Shown here: positions 1 to 5,107 of the stretch, one piece after another | How positions within the stretch are numbered: the first letter of the stretch is position 1 | Layout: each line of letters begins with the position of its first letter | NCBI GenBank assembly: GCA_938033975.1 | Contig: CALHKJ010000430.1 | Location: 1-8,550 of the forward strand | Direction: 5' to 3' | Length of the DNA: 8,550 bases | Origin: an uncultured Saprospiraceae bacterium | GTDB taxonomy: Bacteria; Bacteroidota; Bacteroidia; Chitinophagales; Saprospiraceae | Notes under the pieces: generated by a model | Seen by the model: the letters and a program-made list of their open reading frames with translations, nothing else | Told to the model about the DNA's origin: nothing | Database searches by the model: none | Translations under genes and position numbers: made by a program

Positions 1-1
1 T

Positions 2-235
2 AAGGATGATAGGGGTTTTCATGATTCTTGAAGACTCGCTCCCTTTGGTCCTGGAGACTCGCTTCGTTGCACTTGCTGGGGACTCAAGACGCGCTTCGTT
101 GCACTCGCTGGAGATTTGGTATCTCTTAGTTAAGAAATTTGATATCCGTTAAATCATTGGTAATTTGAACGTAGTGAAGCCTGAAATGAAGGTCTCATGA
201 AATATTTAATCTACTCTCTAGATAAACTTGATTAT
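2..235. repeat. Repeat unit, copy A (of three, head-to-tail)
   Basis: This is the first of three imperfect direct copies. It begins with AAGGATGATAGGGGTTTTCA, followed by a GC-rich core (CTCGCTCCCTTTGG... GCTTCGTTGCACTTGCTGG). It ends in a half-conserved AT-rich tail that includes GAACGTAGTGAAGCCTGAAATG at 168-189. Copy A is about 32 bp longer than B and C because the core motif is present twice inside it (61-79 and 93-111). The conserved element ends near 201-205, and the rest is a linker to copy B containing TACTCTC and AACTTGATTA, which recur just before copy C. No open reading frame of note runs through it. The array may begin left of the window. I do not recognise a named family. It resembles short dispersed non-coding repeats, but that is inference. 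Confidence 0.85.
61..111. repeat. Internal duplication of the GC-rich core motif in copy A
   Basis: The 19-mer GCTTCGTTGCACTTGCTGG at 61-79 recurs as GCTTCGTTGCACTCGCTGG at 93-111, an offset of 32 bp with one mismatch. The other two units carry this motif once each (295-313 and, through its first 18 bases, 535-552). The extra copy accounts for most of the length difference between copy A and the others, so core number varies between units. Confidence 0.8.
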
Positions 236-474
236 AAGGATGATAGGGGTTTTCATGATTCTTGGAGACACGCTCCCTTTGGTCGCTGGAGACTCGCTTC
301 GTTGCACTCGCTGGAGATTTGATAGCTGCTAGTCAAGAAATTTGATTTCCAGTAAATCATTCGTAACTGGAACGGAGTGAAGGCGGAAATGAAGGTCCCA
401 TGAAATAATTAATCTATCAATCAAACTGTTACAACCGAGCGCTTTTAAAATACTCTCGAATTAAGCTTGATTAA
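236..474. repeat. Repeat unit, copy B
   Basis: This is the second direct copy. The first ~75 bp are nearly identical to copies A and C (AAGGATGATAGGGGTTTTCA at the start; GACTCGCTTCGTTGCACTCG at 291-310). The second half is diverged but alignable: GAAATTTGAT, TAAATCATT, GGAACGGAGTGAAGG and GAAGGTCCCATGAAAT near 391-405. The conserved element spans roughly 236-405. The remaining ~70 bp form a linker with an insertion relative to copy A (approximately 411-448, including ACAACCGAGCGCTTTT). The steep drop in conservation after the core suggests that the head and core are the part under constraint or most recently copied. Confidence 0.85.
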
Positions 475-637
475 AAGGATGATAGGGATTTTCATGATTC
501 TTGGAGACTCGCGCCCTTTGGTCGCTGGAGACTCGCTTCGTTGCACTCGCTGAAGATTTATGCAAGTACATACCAGAAATTTGAATTCAATTAAATCATT
601 ACTAATTTGAACGGAGTGAATCCTGAATAATGTCCCA
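475..637. repeat. Repeat unit, copy C
   Basis: This is the third direct copy, starting AAGGATGATAGGGATTTTCA. Its core CTCGCGCCCTTTGGTCGCTGG is at 509-529, followed by GCTTCGTTGCACTCGCTG. Its tail matches the other units (AATTTGAACGGAGTGAATCC at 604-623) and ends at GTCCCA near 632-637, where copies A and B read GGTCTCA and GGTCCCA. It is directly followed by a GC-rich block that is partly its own reverse complement. There is no coding potential. Confidence 0.85.
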
Positions 638-727
638 CGCTTGCGAAAGCAAGCTGTCCCCAGCCCAGCGAAGCGAAGCGTGTCCCCAGCGAAAGCGTGT
701 CCCCAGCAACCAAAGGGCGCGTGTCAC
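503..727. repeat. Imperfect inverted repeat (arms 503-552 and 662-727)
   Basis: The core of copy C is repeated in inverted orientation further right. GCGCCCTTTGGTCGCTGG (511-528) matches the reverse complement of 703-720 at 17 of 18 positions. The match continues with small differences through GACTCGCTTCG against GACACGCTTTCG. The right arm also contains a short tandem of about 17 bp, with GCGTGTCCCCAGC at 678-690 and again at 695-707. The arms are ~50-65 nt and are separated by ~110 nt, so a transcript or single strand could fold into a long hairpin. The window shows only the pairing potential; folding or function is not demonstrated. Confidence 0.7.
639..654. other. Short perfect hairpin with GAAA tetraloop
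   Basis: GCTTGC-GAAA-GCAAGC forms a 6-bp perfect stem closed by a GNRA-type loop. It sits exactly at the junction between the end of repeat copy C and the inverted GC-rich block. No T-run follows on the plus strand and no matching T-run follows on the minus strand, so it does not look like an intrinsic terminator. It could be a boundary structure of the repeat; this is inference. Confidence 0.5.
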
Positions 728-741
728 TTACGGAATGTGCC

Positions 742-777
742 AAAAAAAAATGGGCAAATCCCAAAGGACCTACCCAT
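742..777 (-). terminator. Probable rho-independent terminator of rpsA
   Basis: Read on the minus strand, the S1 stop codon is followed about 26 nt later by ATGGG...CCCAT. An inner TCC/GGA pairing closes a TTTG loop, and a run of nine T residues comes straight after the outer stem. The stem is broken by an internal loop (5 + 3 bp), so it is not strong. Its position and T-tract still fit an intrinsic terminator ending rpsA before the repeat region. Confidence 0.6.
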
Positions 778-803
778 CATTTATCATAACGAATTAGTGG
801 AAA

Positions 804-3206
804 TTATTTTCCTCCATCTAATTCATCTTGCCATTTTTGCAACTCATCCCACTTACCCGCTGCAGCAAGTTCTGCTTGCTTTGGCCAAGTTGTTGGGTCG
901 TGCATTCTGTATCTGCTACCTGCTTCTTCTAGAAGAGCTTTGATTGTATCAACATCAGCTGATGCTACTTTTGCAAAAGTATCTAATCCTCCATTTGCCA
1001 ATAACTCAGCAATTTTTGGACCTACACCTTCGATTTTCTTAAGATCATCAGGTGAATCACTTGCTACTGGTGCTGCTGCTTCTTCTGCAGGAGCTGCTTC
1101 CTCTACTGGAGCTGCTTCCTCTACTGGAGCTGCTTCTTCAGCTACAGGAGCTTCAGCTTCAACTACAGGTGCCGCTGCTTCTGCCGGTGCTTCAGCTACA
1201 GGTTCTGCTGCTTTTTCTGGCTCTGCTGCTTTTTCTGGCTTTGCTGCAGGAGTATCATCTCCAGACAACTGCGCTTTCAATTGAGAGAATGCTTCAAGCT
1301 CACCAAGTGTAGTCATCTCAACCTTTGAAGACGCTTTGTTGATTTGCTTTCTAGTTTCTTGCTTCTCTTTCTTTTCAGTTTCGATAACTTCTCCTTCTGC
1401 TTCTCTTCTGATATCATCAAGATATCTAAGGTGAGAAACAATGATTCTCTTATCGTCTCTATTGAATTCAATAACCTTCATTGTTAAAGTCTCTTCAACT
1501 TTAGCCATGCTGTTATCTTCTTTCTTCAAGTGCTTTGCTGGAGCAAATGCCTCTAAACCATATGGCATTTGTACGATAGCCCCTCTGTCATCTTTCTTTA
1601 ATAGAGTTGCCTCGTGGTAAGATCCAACTGGGAATACTTTTTCGAATGTATCCCATGGATTCTCTTCCAACTGCTTATGTCCTAGAGAAAGCTTTCTGCT
1701 ATTCATATCTACCTCCAAGATCTGAACATCAATTCTCTCTCCCACTTTTGTAAATTCTGATGGGTGTGAGAATCTCTTGATCCAACTTAGGTCAGAAATG
1801 TGAACCATTCCTCCAATTCCTGATTCTAATTCTACAAATACACCGTATGGAGTTAAGTTCTTAACCTCACCTGAGTGCTTAGAATCAATTGGGAATTTCG
1901 TTGCGATATCTTCCCATGGATCTTTGCTCAACTGCTTGATACTAAGAGACATTTTTCTCTCATCTCTATCAATTGTTACAACCTTAGAATCAAATTCTTG
2001 ACCCAGTGTAAAGTACTCTCTAGCATTTACTGGTTGTGAACTCCAAGAAACTTCTGATACGTGAATCAATCCTTCTACTCCTGGGATGATTTCTAAGAAC
2101 GCACCGTAGTCTTCGATGTTTACAATCTTTCCTTTAATCTGTGAACCGATGTTTACATCTGCAGGCAATACATCCCATGGGTGTGGTTGCAATTGCTTAA
2201 GACCCAATGAGATTCTTTTCTTGTCTTCATCAAAATCCAAAACAACAACATTCAACTTCTGGTTCAATTCTAACACCTCTTCTGGGTGGTTAATTCTACC
2301 CCATGAGATATCTGTGATGTAAAGAAGTCCATCAACACCTCCTAAGTCCATAAATGCACCGAAGTCTGTGATGTTCTTAACAATACCTTCAAGTACTTGA
2401 CCTTTCTCAAGACCAACAATGATTGCTTCTCTTTGCTCAGCAAGATCGCTTTCAATTAAGGCTTTGTGTGATACTACTGCATTCTTAATCTTCTCGTTGA
2501 TCTTAACAACTTTGAATTCCATTGTTTTACCAACGTAAGAATCGTAATCAGTAATCGGCTTGATGTCAATTTGTGATCCAGGTAAGAAAGTTTCCAATCC
2601 TCCAGCATCTACAATTAGACCACCTTTTGTTTTTGAAATAATGATACCTTTTATAATAGTACCATTCTCATAAGAATCAACCAACATTTCCCAAGCTCTA
2701 AGCAATTTCGCTTTTCTTCTTGAAAGAACAAGGTGACCCTTTTCATCTTCTTTGTTTTCAACATAAACATCAACCATGTCTCCAACCTTCAATTCAGAAT
2801 CCATTCCTCTGAATTCTGAAAGTGGTACTAAACCATCAGCTTTGTAGTTGATATCTAAAATTACATCTCCACCATTAATAGAAGAAACTTTACCTTGTAC
2901 GATTTCATACTCAGCCAATGCACTGAAAGTTTCATCGTAGTTTTTTAGCTGCGCTTCTCTTTCACTTTCTGTATAGTGAACAGTGTTTCTGTTTGAAATA
3001 GTCCAATCGAAATCGTCGTGAGCGCCTCTTGATGTTTCATCATCCCAAGTATCCTTAGGATCTTTCTTAGGTGCTTCTTCTTGTTTTGCGGCTGGAGCAG
3101 CTTCGGTTGCTGTCTCAGTTACAGTTTCAGTAACAGTTTCTTGAACTTCTTGTGCGGCGTTCTCTACGGATTTGCCGTCTTCTACAGGATTCTTGTCGTC
3201 TGACAT
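804..3206 (-). CDS. rpsA: 30S ribosomal protein S1 with C-terminal helix-hairpin-helix extension
   Basis: S1 binds mRNA on the 30S subunit and helps start translation. The 800-residue protein has an acidic N-terminal region (1-100), then six S1 RNA-binding repeats at about 101-165, 181-249, 266-337, 353-424, 441-512 and 524-593. Recognisable S1 phrases include GVDGLLYITDISWGRINHPEE, GVEGLIHVSEVSW and SLGHKQLEENPWD. From family knowledge, Bacteroidota S1 normally ends shortly after TTLGELEAFSQLKAQLSG (632-649). Here another ~150 residues follow: an Ala/Pro/Glu/Val low-complexity linker (about 651-717), then a compact domain (718-800) with the helix-hairpin-helix signature KKIEGVGPKIAELL and a tail containing MHDPTTWPKQAEL and GKWDELQ. 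The same tail type is, to my recollection, found on L21 in relatives. The start ATG lacks a strong Shine-Dalgarno, as usual in this phylum. The reading frame is intact. S1 identity is very secure; the role of the extension is unknown. Confidence 0.97.
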   Translation of the reverse strand: MSDDKNPVEDGKSVENAAQEVQETVTETVTETATEAAPAAKQEEAPKKDPKDTWDDETSRGAHDDFDWTISNRNTVHYTESEREAQLKNYDETFSALAEYEIVQGKVSSINGGDVILDINYKADGLVPLSEFRGMDSELKVGDMVDVYVENKEDEKGHLVLSRRKAKLLRAWEMLVDSYENGTIIKGIIISKTKGGLIVDAGGLETFLPGSQIDIKPITDYDSYVGKTMEFKVVKINEKIKNAVVSHKALIESDLAEQREAIIVGLEKGQVLEGIVKNITDFGAFMDLGGVDGLLYITDISWGRINHPEEVLELNQKLNVVVLDFDEDKKRISLGLKQLQPHPWDVLPADVNIGSQIKGKIVNIEDYGAFLEIIPGVEGLIHVSEVSWSSQPVNAREYFTLGQEFDSKVVTIDRDERKMSLSIKQLSKDPWEDIATKFPIDSKHSGEVKNLTPYGVFVELESGIGGMVHISDLSWIKRFSHPSEFTKVGERIDVQILEVDMNSRKLSLGHKQLEENPWDTFEKVFPVGSYHEATLLKKDDRGAIVQMPYGLEAFAPAKHLKKEDNSMAKVEETLTMKVIEFNRDDKRIIVSHLRYLDDIRREAEGEVIETEKKEKQETRKQINKASSKVEMTTLGELEAFSQLKAQLSGDDTPAAKPEKAAEPEKAAEPVAEAPAEAAAPVVEAEAPVAEEAAPVEEAAPVEEAAPAEEAAAPVASDSPDDLKKIEGVGPKIAELLANGGLDTFAKVASADVDTIKALLEEAGSRYRMHDPTTWPKQAELAAAGKWDELQKWQDELDGGK
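1091..1136 (-). repeat. 18-bp in-frame tandem repeat in the S1 linker
   Basis: Two perfect 18-bp copies (1091-1108 and 1109-1126) are followed by a 10-bp partial third. On the coding strand they give hexapeptide repeats of the type EEAAPV. The period is a multiple of three, so copy changes keep the frame. Confidence 0.9.
1204..1239 (-). repeat. Second 18-bp in-frame tandem repeat in the S1 linker
   Basis: Two perfect 18-bp copies (1204-1221 and 1222-1239) encode the PEKAAE repeats at about residues 657-668. The sequence differs from the 1091-1136 repeat, so the linker seems to have grown by at least two independent local duplications. Confidence 0.9.
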
Positions 3207-3223
3207 AGTTAGAATCAGGTTTG

Positions 3224-3248
3224 TATCATGATATATGTGTTATCATGA
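3224..3248. repeat. Direct repeat of TATCATGA in the rpsA leader
   Basis: TATCATGA occurs at 3224-3231 and 3241-3248, 17 bp apart, and each copy contains the palindrome TCATGA. They lie 18-42 bp upstream of the S1 start codon, inside the probable 5' leader if the promoter at 3272-3302 is right. They could be protein-binding sites or a pairing element in the mRNA; nothing in the window proves either. Confidence 0.35.
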
Positions 3249-3271
3249 GTGGTTAAAAAATAATTAGAGCG

Positions 3272-3302
3272 CGAAATTAAACATTTTATTGATAAAATGC
3301 AG
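3272..3302 (-). promoter_or_regulatory. Candidate rpsA promoter with an inverted repeat in its spacer
   Basis: Read on the minus strand, CTG (one mismatch to the -33 TTG) is followed after 20 nt by TAATTTCG, which differs by one base from the Bacteroidota -7 consensus TAnnTTTG. The first 18 nt of the spacer form a hyphenated inverted repeat, written on the plus strand as CATTTTATTGATAAAATG (3282-3299), with 8-bp arms and a 2-bp centre. Transcription would start near 3265, giving a leader of about 60 nt. The promoter match is imperfect, so this is a candidate only. Confidence 0.4.
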
Positions 3303-3433
3303 CTTAAGTCCTAATAATCAAGCAGTTAATTTACTTCTGCCATTTATAATTCTACATATTTTGATTTTGCATTACTATAGATTTTTAAAATTATCTATTA
3401 TTGTTTTAGTCTAAACAAATAGAATAAGTAGAA

Positions 3434-5089
3434 ATGGAAAATAAACCCTGGTTGGCTAATTACCCTGCTGGTATCCCAGCAAACATAAATGTTGAAGAAT
3501 ATTCAACTCTTTTGGAGTTCGTATTAGAATCATTTGACAAGTATAAAAATCGAGTTGCCTATGAGAATTTTGGCAAAAAAATGAAATATGGCGAGCTTGA
3601 TAAGCAAAGTACAGCCTTTGCTGGATATTTAGCCTCAAGAGGGTTGAAGCCTGGCTCCAAGATCGCTTTAATGATGCCCAATTTACTCCAGTACCCTATT
3701 GCCCTATTTGGTGCTCTTAAAGCTGGGTTGATTGTAGTGAATACCAATCCTCTTTATACTCCTAGAGAAATGGAGCATCAGTTTAAAGATAGTGATGTAG
3801 ATGCCATCGTAATTGCTGAAAATTTTGCGCACAACCTTGAAAAAATCATTGACAAATTAGATATCGGTGTTATCATCACCACTTCTATAGGTGAGTTACT
3901 TGGAGCGATGAAAGGTAGCATGATAAACTTTGTAATCAAAAAAGTCAAAAGAGGGGTACCTAAGTATAACCTAAAAAATACGGTCAACTTCAAGACTGCA
4001 CTTTCTGAAGGCAAGAAATTTGAGTTGCCTCAAATAAAAGGTAGACCTGATGATGTAATACTACATCAATACACAGGAGGTACAACCGGTGTATCCAAAG
4101 GTGCCATGCTTACCAACAAAAACATGATTGCTAATATGCTGCAAATGAAGCATTGGATGAATGGAGAATTGGGATCTGAAAATGAGATAGCTCTCTCTCC
4201 ACTACCGATGTATCACATATTTGCTTTCTCATTAAATTCATTGGCTCTTATGGCATTGGGATGCACTACAGTTTTAGTTACTAATCCAAGAGACTTAAAA
4301 TCAGTGGCAAAAGAATTTACCAGAAATAAGATTACAATCATGTCTGGTATCAATACACTATTCAATGCCTTACTAAATAATGAAAAATTCAAGTCTCAAG
4401 ATTTTTCACATTTAAAGGTCACAGTTGGTGGAGGTATGGCAGTACAGGTCTCAGTAGCGGAAGAATGGAAAAAGGTGACAGGAGTAACGCTTACAGAAGG
4501 TTATGGAATGACAGAAGCCTCTCCTGTTGTATCCGTCAATCCTATTGACGGAAATGCCCAATTAGGAACAATCGGATTACCTGTTCCGTCAACGGACATA
4601 AAAATAATTGATGATAACGGGAATGCACTTACTGAGTTTGGTAGTGTAGGGGAATTGCTGGTAAAAGGACCACAAGTTATGAGAGGCTACTATAAAAGGC
4701 CAGAAGAAACTGCCAAAACGATTGTAGATGGATGGCTACACACAGGTGACATTGCAACCATGAAAGAAGATGGTTTCCTCAAGATTGTCGACCGTAAAAA
4801 GGATATGATCTTGGTTTCAGGATTCAATGTTTATCCAAATGAAATAGAAGAAGTAATAGCAGCACATCCAAAAGTTTCAGAAGTAGCAGCTGTGGGAAAA
4901 CCAGATGATAAGTCTGGAGAAGTCGTAAGAGTTTGTGTAGTCAAAAAAGATAAGTCCCTTTCAGAAAGAGAATTGATAGAATACTGTCGAGAAAACTTAA
5001 CTGGATATAAGGTTCCAAAAGTTGTTGACTTCATGAAAGAACTTCCTAAAAGCAATGTTGGTAAAATCTTACGGAAAGAATTAAGATAA
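3434..5089 (+). CDS. fadD: Long-chain-fatty-acid--CoA ligase (acyl-CoA synthetase)
   Basis: This enzyme activates fatty acids with ATP and CoA to acyl-CoA, through an acyl-AMP intermediate, for beta-oxidation or lipid synthesis. At 551 residues it is close in length to E. coli FadD and is collinear with it. Shared blocks include MMPNLLQYPIALFG (80-93), NPLYTPREMEHQ (105-116), the ATP-binding loop YTGGTTGVSKGAM (213-225), LPMYHIFA (257-264) and GLPVPSTDIK (381-390). The adenylate-binding EGYGMTE (355-361), GWLHTGD (433-439), the fatty-acyl signature KDMILVSGFNVYPNEIE (456-472) and the C-terminal GKILRKELR with the expected catalytic Lys544 are also present. All key motifs are intact. It lacks the short tail seen after this point in E. 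coli FadD. It is divergently transcribed from rpsA, and I found no convincing promoter match upstream. The next gene starts 18 nt after its stop, which suggests an operon. Chain-length preference cannot be read from the sequence. Confidence 0.95.
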   Translation: MENKPWLANYPAGIPANINVEEYSTLLEFVLESFDKYKNRVAYENFGKKMKYGELDKQSTAFAGYLASRGLKPGSKIALMMPNLLQYPIALFGALKAGLIVVNTNPLYTPREMEHQFKDSDVDAIVIAENFAHNLEKIIDKLDIGVIITTSIGELLGAMKGSMINFVIKKVKRGVPKYNLKNTVNFKTALSEGKKFELPQIKGRPDDVILHQYTGGTTGVSKGAMLTNKNMIANMLQMKHWMNGELGSENEIALSPLPMYHIFAFSLNSLALMALGCTTVLVTNPRDLKSVAKEFTRNKITIMSGINTLFNALLNNEKFKSQDFSHLKVTVGGGMAVQVSVAEEWKKVTGVTLTEGYGMTEASPVVSVNPIDGNAQLGTIGLPVPSTDIKIIDDNGNALTEFGSVGELLVKGPQVMRGYYKRPEETAKTIVDGWLHTGDIATMKEDGFLKIVDRKKDMILVSGFNVYPNEIEEVIAAHPKVSEVAAVGKPDDKSGEVVRVCVVKKDKSLSERELIEYCRENLTGYKVPKVVDFMKELPKSNVGKILRKELR

Positions 5090-5107
5090 TTTCAGAAAGA
5101 ATAGAAC

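Noticed and set aside
1..640. Regular direct repeats that might be a CRISPR array
   Set aside because: Units are about 165 bp with 234-239 bp spacing, only three copies, and homology extends through most of each unit. CRISPR repeats are about 23-50 bp with unique spacers of similar size, and no cas gene is present.
641..943. Plus-strand open frame of 100 codons over the GC-rich block and the end of rpsA
   Set aside because: It runs across the inverted repeat, the terminator and antisense to the conserved S1 tail. Composition is not protein-like and there is no supported start signal.
940..1312. Plus-strand open frames rich in Ala/Ser or Leu opposite the S1 linker
   Set aside because: They are antisense shadows of the low-complexity Ala/Pro/Glu coding repeat; long open frames on the opposite strand are expected from such repeats.
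3353..3403. Possible promoters for fadD (TAGATTTT at 3378-3385, TATTATTG at 3396-3403)
   Set aside because: Each differs from TAnnTTTG by one base, but neither has a TTG at an acceptable -33 distance in this AT-rich region, so chance matches are likely.
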